A stretch of DNA of 64,000 bases from Pontitalea aquivivens. Its GTDB lineage: Bacteria; Pseudomonadota; Alphaproteobacteria; Rhodobacterales; Rhodobacteraceae. The stretch lies in NCBI RefSeq assembly GCF_046507575.1, contig NZ_JBKFEY010000003.1, positions 62,001 through 126,000 of the forward strand, read 5' to 3'. This document shows, one piece after another, positions 43,445 through 53,237 of the stretch. Both the position numbers and the translations under genes were made by a program. The first letter of the stretch is position 1. Each line of letters opens with the position of its first letter. Under the pieces are notes generated by a model. That model made no database searches and had not been told where the DNA came from. It saw only the letters and a list, made by a program, of their open reading frames with translations.

Positions 43445-45088
43445 ATGGCACGTTATGTTTTCATCACCGGCGGTGTGGTGTCCTCGCTTGGCAAGGGGCT
43501 GGCCTCGGCCGCGCTGGGGGCGCTGCTGCAGGCACGCGGCTTTTCGGTGCGGTTGCGCAAGCTGGACCCCTATCTGAACGTCGATCCCGGCACCATGAGC
43601 CCGTTTGAACATGGCGAGGTGTTCGTGACCGATGACGGGGCGGAAACCGACCTGGACCTGGGCCATTACGAACGCTTCACCGGCGTGTCGGCGCGCAAGA
43701 CCGATTCCGTATCCTCGGGCCGGATCTATTCCAACGTTCTGGAAAAGGAACGCCGGGGCGCCTATTTGGGCAAGACGATCCAGGTGATCCCGCATGTAAC
43801 AAATGAAATCAAAGACTTCCTGGCCGTGGGCGAGGATGAGGTTGATTTCATGCTGTGTGAAATCGGCGGCACCGTCGGCGATATCGAGGGCCTGCCCTTC
43901 TTTGAGGCGATCCGCCAGTTCGCGCAGGACCGCCCCCGCGGGCAATGCATCTTCATGCATCTGACGCTGCTGCCCTATCTGGCGGCCAGCGGCGAATTGA
44001 AGACCAAGCCGACCCAGCATTCGGTCAAGGAACTGCGCTCGATCGGGTTGCAGCCCGATGTGCTTGTCTGCCGGTCGGAACATCCGATTCCGGAAAAGGA
44101 ACGCGCCAAGATCGCGTTGTTCTGCAACGTCCGCCCCGAGGCGGTGATCCCGGCCTATGACCTGAAATCCATCTATGAGGCGCCGCTGGCCTATCACCGG
44201 ATGGGGCTGGACCAGGCGGTGCTGGATGCGTTCGGCATCAGCCCCGCACCGCGCCCCGATCTGGCGCGCTGGGAAGATGTGATGGACCGGCTGGAAAATG
44301 CCGAGGGCGTGGTGCGCGTGGCCATCGTGGGCAAATATGTCCAGCTGGAAGACGCCTACAAATCCATCGCCGAGGCGCTGACCCATGGCGGCATGGCCAA
44401 CCGGGTGCGCGTCAAGGCCGAATGGATCGACGCCGAGATCTTCGAACGCGAAGATCCCTCGCCGCATCTGGAAGGTTTTCATGCGATCCTGGTGCCCGGC
44501 GGCTTTGGCGAACGCGGCACCGAAGGCAAGATCCGCGCCGCGCAATATGCCCGCGAAAAGGGCATCCCCTATCTGGGCATCTGCCTGGGCATGCAGATGG
44601 CGGTGATCGAGGCCGCGCGCAATCTGGCCGGCATCGCCGATGCGGGGTCCGAGGAATTCGATCATGAGGCAGGGCAGAAACGCTTTACCCCCGTGGTCTA
44701 TCACCTGAAGGAATGGGTGCAGGGCAATCACCGGGTGGAACGCAAGCTGGATGACGACAAGGGCGGCACGATGCGCCTTGGCGCCTATTCGGCGGCGCTG
44801 ACGCCCGGGTCGCGCGTGGCCGGGGTCTATGGCCAGTGCGACATCGAGGAACGCCACCGCCACCGCTATGAGGTGGACGTGCGCTACCGCGAGCAGCTGG
44901 AAAGCTGCGGGCTGGTGTTTTCGGGCATGTCCCCCGATGGCCGCCTGCCCGAGATCGTGGAACACAAGGGCCATCCCTGGTTCATCGGTGTGCAGTTCCA
45001 CCCGGAACTGAAGTCCAAGCCCTTTGCGCCGCATCCGCTGTTCGCGGGCTTCGTCAAGGCCGCGCTGGACCAAAGCCGGCTGGTCTGA
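43445..45088 (+). CDS. pyrG: CTP synthase
   Basis: PyrG aminates UTP to CTP using glutamine. The 547-residue protein has an N-terminal synthetase domain (MARYVFITGGVVSSLGKGLA, KLDPYLNVDPGTMSPFEHGE) and a C-terminal glutamine amidotransferase domain with the nucleophile in YLGICLGMQMA and the His/Glu of GVQFHPELKSKP. The ATG at 43445 gives the invariant N-terminus; the longer frame does not. A 13-bp tandem repeat begins exactly at its stop codon. Confidence 0.97.
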   Translation: MARYVFITGGVVSSLGKGLASAALGALLQARGFSVRLRKLDPYLNVDPGTMSPFEHGEVFVTDDGAETDLDLGHYERFTGVSARKTDSVSSGRIYSNVLEKERRGAYLGKTIQVIPHVTNEIKDFLAVGEDEVDFMLCEIGGTVGDIEGLPFFEAIRQFAQDRPRGQCIFMHLTLLPYLAASGELKTKPTQHSVKELRSIGLQPDVLVCRSEHPIPEKERAKIALFCNVRPEAVIPAYDLKSIYEAPLAYHRMGLDQAVLDAFGISPAPRPDLARWEDVMDRLENAEGVVRVAIVGKYVQLEDAYKSIAEALTHGGMANRVRVKAEWIDAEIFEREDPSPHLEGFHAILVPGGFGERGTEGKIRAAQYAREKGIPYLGICLGMQMAVIEAARNLAGIADAGSEEFDHEAGQKRFTPVVYHLKEWVQGNHRVERKLDDDKGGTMRLGAYSAALTPGSRVAGVYGQCDIEERHRHRYEVDVRYREQLESCGLVFSGMSPDGRLPEIVEHKGHPWFIGVQFHPELKSKPFAPHPLFAGFVKAALDQSRLV

Positions 45089-45137
45089 CCGGGTCGGCTG
45101 ACCGGGTCGGCTGACCGGGTCGGCTGGCCGGGTCGGC
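45086..45137. repeat. Four 13-bp tandem repeats starting at the pyrG stop
   Basis: TGACCGGGTCGGC occurs at 45086, 45099 and 45112, and a TGGCCGGGTCGGC variant at 45125. The first TGA is the pyrG stop codon. The array lies in the convergent gap before the FAH-family gene and looks like a slippage expansion. Confidence 0.88.
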
Positions 45138-45171
45138 GGGGCGCCCCCGCCGGCACGGCATCATGACCGGA

Positions 45172-46026
45172 TCAGCCTTGCACGACGCGCTGGGTCTGGC
45201 AGCCCAGCCCCTCGATCCCCAGGCGCATGGTCTGGCCCGCGCGCAGGAACCGCGGCGGCTTCATCCCCATGCCCACGCCCGGCGGCGTGCCGGTGGCGAT
45301 GATGTCGCCAGGCTGCAACGACATGAAGCGGCTGACATAGGCCACGATTTCATCGACCGGAAAGATCATCGTGGCGGTGCTGCCCTGCTGGCACAGGGCG
45401 CCATCGACCGACAGCCACAGGCGCAAGGCCTGCGGATCGGGCACCGCATCGCGCGTGACAAGCCAGGGACCGATCGGGCCAAAGGTATCGCAGCCCTTGC
45501 CCTTGTCCCAGGTGCCGCCGCGTTCAGACTGGTATTCGCGTTCCGAGATGTCGTTGACGACGCAATAGCCCGCCACATGGTCCATCGCGGCGGCGCGATC
45601 AATGTATTTGCCGCCCCGGCCGATGACGACGCCCAGTTCCACCTCCCAATCGGTTTTCACCGATCCGCGCGGCAGTTCCACATCATCATCCGGCCCCGAC
45701 AGGCACGAGGTCCATTTGCCAAAGACGATCGGTTCGGCAGGAACCGGCATCCCCGCCTCGGCGGCGTGATCGGCATAATTCAGCCCGATGCAGACGAACT
45801 TGCCCACGCCCGCGACACAGGGCCCCAGCCGCAGATCCTGCTGCGGCGTGCCGGGCACCAGCGGCAGGCTGTCGGGATCCAGCGCCGCCAGCCGCGCCAG
45901 CGTGTCGGGCAACAGCGCCGCCCCGCCGATATCGGGCACATGGGCGGACAGGTCGCGCACCCGCCCCGCCGCATCCAGCATCCCCGGTCTTTCCTGGCCC
46001 TTGGGACCATAACGCAACAGTTTCAT
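45172..46026 (-). CDS. Fumarylacetoacetate hydrolase family protein
   Basis: The 284-residue protein has the FAH-family core: FVCIGLNYADHAAEAG, IVFGKWTSCLSGPDD, DWEVELGVVIGRGGKYID, CDTFGPIGPWLVT and GDIIATGTPPGVGMG. These residues coordinate a divalent metal and act on acylpyruvate-type or related keto acids in aromatic and sugar-acid catabolism. The precise substrate is not readable. CGGAGGAGC precedes the ATG at 46024-46026. It is divergent from the dipeptidase gene. Confidence 0.88.
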   Translation of the reverse strand: MKLLRYGPKGQERPGMLDAAGRVRDLSAHVPDIGGAALLPDTLARLAALDPDSLPLVPGTPQQDLRLGPCVAGVGKFVCIGLNYADHAAEAGMPVPAEPIVFGKWTSCLSGPDDDVELPRGSVKTDWEVELGVVIGRGGKYIDRAAAMDHVAGYCVVNDISEREYQSERGGTWDKGKGCDTFGPIGPWLVTRDAVPDPQALRLWLSVDGALCQQGSTATMIFPVDEIVAYVSRFMSLQPGDIIATGTPPGVGMGMKPPRFLRAGQTMRLGIEGLGCQTQRVVQG

Positions 46027-46144
46027 CAGGCTCCTCCGTGTTGGAACAGTGCTAATCTGCGGATCGGGCAAAGAAAAGACCGCACCGCCCCCTCGCCTTC
46101 GGGGCGCGGCTGGGGCAGGCTGCGCCCACAACAAGGGGGCGACA

Positions 46145-47197
46145 ATGATTCCGGTATTCGATGGCCACAATGATTTTCTGCTGCGCCTGATGGCCGATCC
46201 GACCCGGCGCGAGGCGATCTGGCTGACCGGCGAGGGCAAGGGCCATCTGGACCTGCCGCGCTGCAAGGCGGGCGGATTTGCGGGCGGATTCTTTGCGATC
46301 TACATCCCCTCGGCAGAAACCGCACAAAGCCTGGATTTCGACGCGCTGATGGATGCGCCGCCTTATGCCTTGCCGCTGCCTGACCCGATCGGACAGGCCG
46401 CGGCGCTGCCCGTGGCGATGGCCATGGCGGGGCAGCTGATGTGGCTGGAACGCACCGGCACGCTGCGCATCTGTCGCAGCGTGGCGGACATCCGCGCGGC
46501 GATGGCGGCGGACCAGATCGCGGCGGTGATGCATTTCGAGGGCGCCGAACCGATCGGCCCCGATCTGGATGCGCTGCATGTCTGGCACGCGATGGGGCTG
46601 CGCAGCCTGGGCCCGGTCTGGTCGCGGCCCACCGTCTTTGGCCATGGCGTGCCCTTTGCCTACCCCGCCGATCCCGACACCGGCCCGGGCCTGACACCCG
46701 CGGGCAAGGCCCTGATCCGCGAATGCGGCCAGCTGAAGATCATGGTGGACCTGAGCCACCTGAACGCGCGCGGCTTTGATGAGGTCGCGGCCCTGTCCGA
46801 TGCACCGCTGGTGGCGACCCATTCCAACGCCCATGCGATCACGCCGTCGTCGCGCAACCTGACCGATCGCCAGCTGGCGATGATCCGCGACAGCGGCGGC
46901 ATGGTGGGGCTGAACTTTGCCACCGCCTTCCTGTCCCCCGATGGCCGGCAACGCCCTTTTGCGGGCTGGGACCCGGTCCTGCGCCACCTGGATCACCTGC
47001 TGCATCACCTGGGCGAGGATCATCTGGGCCTTGGATCGGATTTCGACGGCGCGACCGTGCCCGCCGAACTGGGGGATGTGGCGGGCCTTCCACGGCTGCT
47101 GGATGCCATGATGGCGCATGGCTATGGCACGGAACTTGTTGAAAAAATTGCCCACCGGAACTGGCTGTCGCTGCTGGAACGGACCTGGGGCGGGTGA
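46145..47197 (+). CDS. Dipeptidase, peptidase family M19
   Basis: This 350-residue zinc dipeptidase of the renal dipeptidase family has FDGHNDFLLRL at the N-terminus, MHFEGAEPIG (metal-bridging Glu), MVDLSHLNARGFDEV, VATHSNAHAI and GLGSDFDGA, giving the expected binuclear metal ligands. It hydrolyses dipeptides, often with a C-terminal D-residue. AAGGGGGCG precedes the ATG at 46145. No signal peptide is seen, so it is probably cytoplasmic. Confidence 0.9.
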   Translation: MIPVFDGHNDFLLRLMADPTRREAIWLTGEGKGHLDLPRCKAGGFAGGFFAIYIPSAETAQSLDFDALMDAPPYALPLPDPIGQAAALPVAMAMAGQLMWLERTGTLRICRSVADIRAAMAADQIAAVMHFEGAEPIGPDLDALHVWHAMGLRSLGPVWSRPTVFGHGVPFAYPADPDTGPGLTPAGKALIRECGQLKIMVDLSHLNARGFDEVAALSDAPLVATHSNAHAITPSSRNLTDRQLAMIRDSGGMVGLNFATAFLSPDGRQRPFAGWDPVLRHLDHLLHHLGEDHLGLGSDFDGATVPAELGDVAGLPRLLDAMMAHGYGTELVEKIAHRNWLSLLERTWGG

Positions 47198-47370
47198 CCT
47201 GCGCCGCCGCTGACGTAACGGCGCGGTAACAGTTTTGTTGCATGACGCGCGATTCGCGGCAAATCTCTGACGTGCAGGGCGTCCACGTCGCAAGACTGTC
47301 ACAGAAGGCGCCTAAAGCCATCCGGTGCCCATTCCGGGCCCTGAGATCCGACCAACGGGAGACTGTCCGA

Positions 47371-48474
47371 ATGACGATGAAACCGATGACCTGGCTTGCG
47401 GGCGCCGCGGCGCTTCTGGCCACCACGGCGCTGGTGCAGGCGCAGGATCTGGCCGCGCTTGAGACCGCCGCCAAGGCCGAAGGCATGCTGACCACGATCG
47501 CGCTGCCGCACAGCTGGTGCAACTACGGTGAGGTGATCGCCGGCTTCAAGGCCAAGTACCCCGAAATCACCGTGAATGAACTGAACCCCGATGCCGGGTC
47601 CGCCGACGAGCTGGAGGCGGTGCGCGCCAACAAGGGCAACACCGGCCCGCAGGCCCCCGACGTGATCGACGTGGGGCTGGCCTTCGGTCCGCAGGCCAAA
47701 GACGAAGGCCTGCTGCAGCCCTACAAGGTATCGACCTGGGATGAGATCCCCGACGACATCAAGGACCCCGATGGCTATTGGTATGCCGATTACTATGGCG
47801 TCATGTCCTTTATGGTGAACAAGGATCTGGTGGAAAACACGCCCACCGACTGGGCCGATCTGCTGAAGCCCGAATATGCGGGCCAGGTCGCGCTGGCGGG
47901 CGATCCGCGCGCCTCGAACCAGGCGATCCTGGGCGTTCTGGCCGCAGGCATGGCCGCGGGCGGCGCTGCGGGAACGGAATCGGGCGAAAAGGGCCTGGAA
48001 TACTTTGCCGGGATGAACAAGAACGGCAACTTCGTCCCCGTCATCGGCAAGGCCGGCACGCTGGCCCAGGGCGCCACGCCGATCGTGCTGGCCTGGGATT
48101 ATAACGCGCTGACCTGGCGTGATGACCTGAACGGGAACCCCCCGGTCGAGGTGGTCGTGCCCAAGACCGGCGTTCTGGCGGGCGTCTATGTGCAGGCGAT
48201 TTCGGCCTATGCGCCCCATCCCAATGCCGCGAAACTGTGGATGGAATACCTGTATTCTGACGAAGGCCAGAACCTTTGGCTGAAGGGCTATTGCCACCCG
48301 GCGCGCTTTAACGCGATGGCCGCGGCGGGCAAGCTGCCGCAGGAACTGGTCGATGCGCTGCCCCCGGCCGAAGCCTATGAGGCCGCCTATTTCCCGACGC
48401 TGGCAGAACAGGATGCCAACAAGGCCGCCGTCACCGGCGGCTGGGATGCGGTCGTGGGCGCCAACGTCCAGTAA
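47371..48474 (+). CDS. ABC transporter periplasmic binding protein (spermidine/putrescine-like)
   Basis: The 367-residue protein has a signal peptide (WLAGAAALLATTALVQAQ) and a class II periplasmic binding fold (LTTIALPHSWCNYGEVIAGF, DVIDVGLAFGPQAKDEGLLQ, YWYADYYGVMSFMVNKDL). It belongs to the broad iron/polyamine/phosphonate binding-protein group. It heads an operon with two permeases and an ATPase, the layout of putative spermidine/putrescine-type importers. The substrate is not known. GGGAG supports the start at 47371; 47377 is possible. Confidence 0.85.
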   Translation: MTMKPMTWLAGAAALLATTALVQAQDLAALETAAKAEGMLTTIALPHSWCNYGEVIAGFKAKYPEITVNELNPDAGSADELEAVRANKGNTGPQAPDVIDVGLAFGPQAKDEGLLQPYKVSTWDEIPDDIKDPDGYWYADYYGVMSFMVNKDLVENTPTDWADLLKPEYAGQVALAGDPRASNQAILGVLAAGMAAGGAAGTESGEKGLEYFAGMNKNGNFVPVIGKAGTLAQGATPIVLAWDYNALTWRDDLNGNPPVEVVVPKTGVLAGVYVQAISAYAPHPNAAKLWMEYLYSDEGQNLWLKGYCHPARFNAMAAAGKLPQELVDALPPAEAYEAAYFPTLAEQDANKAAVTGGWDAVVGANVQ

Positions 48475-48557
48475 ACGGCTGACCTGACCCTGCCCGCCCC
48501 GGTCCGCCCGGGGTGGGCCCATAATCACAAGACGACCGACAGGACGGACAAGACCGC

Positions 48558-49439
48558 ATGACTGCCCCCGCCCAAGCCCCGCCCCGCGCGCGGCGGCGCC
48601 TGCCACTGACGTGGCTTGGCGTGCTGCCCTTCGCGCTGTTCATCGGGCTGTTCCTGTTTGCCCCCACCATGAAAATCGTGATCGGCGCCTTCCAGACGCC
48701 CGAAGGCGGCCTGACGCTGGACAATATTCGCGGGCTGTTCACCACATCCATCCTGTCATCCTACTGGATTTCCATCAAGATTTCGGCGGCTTCGGCGGCG
48801 CTTGGCTGTCTGGTGGGCTTTCTGATGGCGGCGGCGGTGGTGCTGGGCGGCCTGCCCGGCTGGATCCGGTCGCCTCTGCTGACATTTTCCGGCGTGGCCT
48901 CGAATTTTGCCGGCGTGCCGCTGGCCTTTGCCTTTCTGGCAACACTTGGGCCGCTGGGGCTGATCACCGTCTGGCTGCGGTCCGAATTCGGCATCAACCT
49001 GCGCGCGCTGGGGTTCAACATCCTGTCGTTCTGGGGCCTGACGATCACCTATCTGTTCTTTCAGATCCCGCTGATGATCCTGATCATCACCCCCGCGCTG
49101 GACGGGCTGAAACGCGAATGGCGCGAGGCGGCCAGCGTGCTGGGCGCGACGGGCGCGCAATACTGGCGCATGGTGGCGCTGCCGATCCTGTTTCCCGCGC
49201 TGCTGGGCACCTTCGCGCTGTTGTTCGCCAATGCCTTCGGCGCGGTGGCCACCGCGATCGCCCTGACGGGATCGTCGCTGAACATCGTGCCGATCATGCT
49301 GTTCGCACAGATCCGGGGCGATGTGCTGGGCAACCCCAACCTGGGCTATGCAATGGCCTTTGGCATGATTCTGGTCACGGGCGTGGCCAATGTCATCTAC
49401 ATCTGGCTGCGGATGCGGTCGGAAAGGTGGCTGAAATGA
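48558..49439 (+). CDS. ABC transporter permease 1
   Basis: This 293-residue permease has six or so membrane segments and the cytoplasmic EAA loop (EWREAASVLGATGAQYWRMV) that docks with the ATPase. It is the first permease of the importer. It ends in a four-base overlap with the second permease (ATGA). Confidence 0.9.
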   Translation: MTAPAQAPPRARRRLPLTWLGVLPFALFIGLFLFAPTMKIVIGAFQTPEGGLTLDNIRGLFTTSILSSYWISIKISAASAALGCLVGFLMAAAVVLGGLPGWIRSPLLTFSGVASNFAGVPLAFAFLATLGPLGLITVWLRSEFGINLRALGFNILSFWGLTITYLFFQIPLMILIITPALDGLKREWREAASVLGATGAQYWRMVALPILFPALLGTFALLFANAFGAVATAIALTGSSLNIVPIMLFAQIRGDVLGNPNLGYAMAFGMILVTGVANVIYIWLRMRSERWLK

Positions 49440-50218
49440 AAAAGCTGCTGGCCTGGGCGATCCTGTTGCTGGGGATCATCTATTTTGTCCTGCCGCTGGT
49501 CGGCATGACCGAGTTTTCGCTGTCGATGCGCCGGGGCGTCTATTCGCTGGATGCCTATCGCGCGGTTCTGGCCGATCCGCGGTTTCACCAGACCTTCGGC
49601 TATTCGGTGATCATGGCGCTGCTGACCATCGTCTTTGGCGTGGTTCTGGTCGTTCCGACCGCCTTCTGGGTGCAGCTGAAAATGCCGCATCTGCGCCCGG
49701 TGGTGGAATTCGTGACGCTGTTGCCGCTGGTCATTCCGGCGATCGTCATCGTGTTCGGCTATATCCGGCTTTACAATACCTCCAGCTGGTTGCCGCTGAC
49801 GGGCACGACCTTTGGCACCAACCTGCTTCTGATGCTGGGCTATGCCACGCTGTCGCTGCCCTACATGTATCGCGCGGTGGATACCGGGCTGCGGACCATC
49901 GACGTGGCCACCCTGACCGAGGCCGCGCAAAGCCTGGGCGCGGGCTGGACCACGATCCTGACGCGGGTGATCCTGCCCAATGTACTGGTCGCGGTGCTGT
50001 CGGGGGCCTTTGTCACCTTTGCCATCGTGATGGGCGAATTCACCATGGCGGCGCTGCTGAACCGCCCCGCCTTCGGGCCCTATCTGCAGCTGATGGGCGC
50101 CAACAAGGCCTATGAACCCTTTGCCCTGGCGGTCATCGCCTTTGTCATCACCTGGGCCTGCATGGGGCTGATCCAGCTGGTTACCCGTTTTTCCAAACAT
50201 ACCAAGGCGGCACGCTGA
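49436..50218 (+). CDS. ABC transporter permease 2
   Basis: This 260-residue permease begins MKKLLAWAILLLGIIYFVLP and carries the EAA loop LTEAAQSLGAGWTTILTRV. The start at 49436 is set by the overlap with permease 1; the longer frame reads into that gene. It is followed after one base by the ATPase gene. Confidence 0.9.
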   Translation: MKKLLAWAILLLGIIYFVLPLVGMTEFSLSMRRGVYSLDAYRAVLADPRFHQTFGYSVIMALLTIVFGVVLVVPTAFWVQLKMPHLRPVVEFVTLLPLVIPAIVIVFGYIRLYNTSSWLPLTGTTFGTNLLLMLGYATLSLPYMYRAVDTGLRTIDVATLTEAAQSLGAGWTTILTRVILPNVLVAVLSGAFVTFAIVMGEFTMAALLNRPAFGPYLQLMGANKAYEPFALAVIAFVITWACMGLIQLVTRFSKHTKAAR

Positions 50219-50219
50219 C

Positions 50220-51266
50220 ATGACCTTTCTGACGATCGAACATCTGGAAAAATCCTTTGGCCCGAACCGCGTGGTAAAGGATTTCAGCCTGACCGTCGAA
50301 AAGGGCGAATTCGTTTCACTTCTGGGGCCGTCGGGCTGCGGCAAGACAACAGTGCTGCGGATGGTGGCGGGCTTTGAAAGCCCAAGCACGGGGCGGATCG
50401 CCATCGACGGCGCCGATGTCGTGCGCCTGCGCCCGAACCAGCGCAACATCGGCATGGTGTTTCAGGCCTATGCGCTGTTCCCCAACCTGACGGTGGCGCA
50501 GAATGTGGGCTTCGGGCTCAAGGTCAAGGGCACCCCACGCGCACAGATCGAAGCCCGCGTGGCCGAAATGCTGGCGCTGATCGGCCTGTCCGATCTGGGC
50601 GGGCGCTATCCGTTCCAGCTGTCGGGTGGACAACAGCAGCGCGTGGCGCTGGCCCGCGCACTGGCACCCAAGCCGCAGGTGCTGTTGCTGGATGAACCGC
50701 TGTCGGCGCTGGATGCCAAGGTACGCGTCAGCCTTCGCAACGAAATCCGCGCGATTCAGCGCGAACTGGGCATCACCACGATCTTCGTGACCCATGACCA
50801 GGAAGAGGCATTGTCGATGTCGGACCGCGTGGTGGTGATGCATCAGGGCGTGGCCGATCAGGTCGGCACCCCGTTCGAAATCTACAACCAGCCCGCCACA
50901 CGCTTTGTCGCCAATTTCGTCGGCACCCTGAACACCCTTGAGGCCGAAGTGATCGGCCCGGCCGATGGCCATGTGCGCCTGCCCGGCGGCCAGGCCCGGC
51001 TGGGCCGGCCGCTGCCTGCGGGCCGGGTGACGCTGGCCGCCCGCCCCGAGATGATAAAACTGGGCGCCGAAGGCCGCGATACCGCGCTGCAGGGCCGGAT
51101 CACCGAGGTGGATTTCCTGGGCTCGGTCATCCGCATCCGCGCCGATCTGGGCGGGGCGACGCTGGCCTTCGACACGTTCAACACCTCGCATGCGCGCCCG
51201 CCCCGGGTCGGTGAAACCGTGCAGCTTGGCCTGAACGCCGCCGACCTGCTTTGGCTGCAGGACTGA
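50220..51266 (+). CDS. ABC transporter ATP-binding protein (PotA-like)
   Basis: This 348-residue ATPase energises the importer. It has Walker A GPSGCGKTTVL, signature LSGGQQQRVALARAL, Walker B VLLLDEPLSALD and the switch His in FVTHDQEEALSMSD. A C-terminal TOBE domain follows from about residue 260 (AARPEMIKL), typical of the PotA/MalK/FbpC group. It is the last gene of the four-gene operon. Confidence 0.92.
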   Translation: MTFLTIEHLEKSFGPNRVVKDFSLTVEKGEFVSLLGPSGCGKTTVLRMVAGFESPSTGRIAIDGADVVRLRPNQRNIGMVFQAYALFPNLTVAQNVGFGLKVKGTPRAQIEARVAEMLALIGLSDLGGRYPFQLSGGQQQRVALARALAPKPQVLLLDEPLSALDAKVRVSLRNEIRAIQRELGITTIFVTHDQEEALSMSDRVVVMHQGVADQVGTPFEIYNQPATRFVANFVGTLNTLEAEVIGPADGHVRLPGGQARLGRPLPAGRVTLAARPEMIKLGAEGRDTALQGRITEVDFLGSVIRIRADLGGATLAFDTFNTSHARPPRVGETVQLGLNAADLLWLQD

Positions 51267-51276
51267 CCCGCGCCGG

Positions 51277-51305
51277 CTTCTTCTTGGCCGAAATACTCCC
51301 CGCGG
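51277..51305 (-). repeat. Interspersed ATATTT-core repeat, copy 7
   Basis: On the minus strand this reads GGGGAGTATTTCGGCCAAGA followed by AGAAG. It lies just past the ABC ATPase stop and is oriented opposite to it, with GC-rich inverted sequence on the pepF side. It is the one clear case where the element points back at the upstream gene. Confidence 0.72.
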
Positions 51306-51401
51306 AGCGGTCCGCCGCCGGGCCCCCGCGCGCCCTGCCCCTTGCCAGGGCCGCCCCCCAGCCCCTATCTGTCAGGCGATCACAGTGAACATGAGGATGC
51401 C

Positions 51402-53219
51402 ATGACCCTGCCCCTGCCCCGCCCTGTCTTTGACGCCAATGCGCATTCCGGGGGCTTCGGCGATCTGCCCGACTGGGATCTGAGCGACCTGTACACCGCC
51501 CCCGATGCCCCCGAAATCGCGCAGGACATGGCGCGGCTGGACACCGCCTGCGCCAGCTTTGCCGCCGATTACGAAGGCAAGCTGGCCAGCCTGAATGCCG
51601 CCGGCATGGCCGAATGCATCCGCCGCTACGAAGACATCGACGTGACCGCCGGGCGGATCATGTCCTACGCGGGGCTGCGCTACTATCAGAACACCACCGA
51701 TGCCGAACGCGCCAAGGCGATGGCCGATCTGGGCGACCGCATCACCGCCTTCACCACGCCGCTGGTGTTCTTCAGCCTGGAATTCAACCGCATCGACGAT
51801 GCCGCCTATGCCGCGCTTTTCGCGGATCCGGCGGTGGCGCGCTACAAGCCCGTCTTCGACCGGATGCGCGCGATGAAGCCGCATCAGTTGTCGGACGAGC
51901 TTGAAAAATTCCTGCACGACCAATCCGTTGTCGGCGCCGCCGCCTGGAACCGGCTGTTTGATGAACATATCGCGGGCCTGGAATTCCAGGTCGATGGCGA
52001 AACGCTGAACCTGGAAGCCACCACCAACCTTCTGTCCGACCACGACCGCACCCGGCGCGAGGCGGGCGCACGCGCGCTGGCCCGCGTCTTTGGCGACAAC
52101 ATCAAGATCTTTGCCCGCGTCCACAACACCCTGGCCAAGGAAAAGGAAATCGAGGACCGCTGGCGCAAGATGCCCACGCCCCAGCACGCCCGCCACCTGT
52201 CCAACCATGTCGAACCCGAGGTGGTGCAGGCGCTGCGCGACGCTGTCGTCGCGGCCTATCCCAAGCTGTCGCACCGCTACTATCGGCTGAAGGCAAAGTG
52301 GCTTGGCCTTGACAAGCTGCAGATCTGGGACCGCAACGCCCCCCTGCCGACCGAAGCCCCACGCAAGATCCTGTGGGATGAGGCGCGCGATACGGTGCTG
52401 TCGGCCTATTCGGCCTTCAGCCCCGAAATGGCGCGGCTGGCGATGCCGTTCTTTTCGCGCGGCTGGATCGACGCGGGGGTCAAGCCCGGCAAGGCCCCCG
52501 GTGCCTTTGCCCATCCGACGGTGACCACCGTGCATCCTTATGTGATGCTGAACTATCTGGGCAAACCGCGCGATGTGATGACGCTGGCGCATGAACTGGG
52601 CCACGGCGTGCATCAGGTGCTGGCGGCGGGGCAAGGCGAGCTTCTGGCCTCAACCCCGCTGACGCTGGCCGAAACCGCATCCGTCTTTGGCGAAATGCTC
52701 ACCTTCCGCCGCCTGCTGGAGGCCGCCTCGACCCCGGCCGAGAAAAAGACCCTGCTGGCCGGCAAGGTCGAGGATATGATCAACACGGTCGTGCGCCAGA
52801 TCGCGTTTTACGATTTCGAATGCAAGCTGCATGCCGCGCGCGCGCAAGGCGAACTGACACCCCAGGATATCAACGCGCTGTGGATGTCGGTGCAGGGCGA
52901 ATCGCTGGGCGATGCGTTTGAATTCATGCCGGGCTATGAAACCTTCTGGGCCTATATCCCGCATTTCGTGCATTCGCCCTTCTACGTCTATGCCTATGCC
53001 TTCGGCGACGGGCTGGTGAACGCGCTTTATGCGGTTTACGAAAGCGGCCTGCCGGGGTTCACCGACAAATATTTCGACATGCTCAAGGCGGGCGGGTCCA
53101 AGCACCACAGGGATCTTCTGGCGCCCTTCGGGCTGGATGCGTCGGACCCGGCGTTCTGGGACAAGGGCCTGTCGATGATCGCCGGGATGATCGACGAGCT
53201 GGAGGCGATGGAGGACTGA
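51402..53219 (+). CDS. pepF: Oligoendopeptidase F (peptidase family M3)
   Basis: PepF is a cytoplasmic zinc oligopeptidase. The 605-residue protein begins DLPDWDLSDLYTAPDAPEI after a short leader, has a helical N-terminal domain, and carries the zinc motif TLAHELGHGVHQVLA near residue 400, with the third ligand region TASVFGEM downstream. GAGGATGCC precedes the ATG at 51402, which is preferred to the longer upstream frame. Confidence 0.94.
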   Translation: MTLPLPRPVFDANAHSGGFGDLPDWDLSDLYTAPDAPEIAQDMARLDTACASFAADYEGKLASLNAAGMAECIRRYEDIDVTAGRIMSYAGLRYYQNTTDAERAKAMADLGDRITAFTTPLVFFSLEFNRIDDAAYAALFADPAVARYKPVFDRMRAMKPHQLSDELEKFLHDQSVVGAAAWNRLFDEHIAGLEFQVDGETLNLEATTNLLSDHDRTRREAGARALARVFGDNIKIFARVHNTLAKEKEIEDRWRKMPTPQHARHLSNHVEPEVVQALRDAVVAAYPKLSHRYYRLKAKWLGLDKLQIWDRNAPLPTEAPRKILWDEARDTVLSAYSAFSPEMARLAMPFFSRGWIDAGVKPGKAPGAFAHPTVTTVHPYVMLNYLGKPRDVMTLAHELGHGVHQVLAAGQGELLASTPLTLAETASVFGEMLTFRRLLEAASTPAEKKTLLAGKVEDMINTVVRQIAFYDFECKLHAARAQGELTPQDINALWMSVQGESLGDAFEFMPGYETFWAYIPHFVHSPFYVYAYAFGDGLVNALYAVYESGLPGFTDKYFDMLKAGGSKHHRDLLAPFGLDASDPAFWDKGLSMIAGMIDELEAMED

Positions 53220-53237
53220 TCCCCCGCCCGCAGACCG

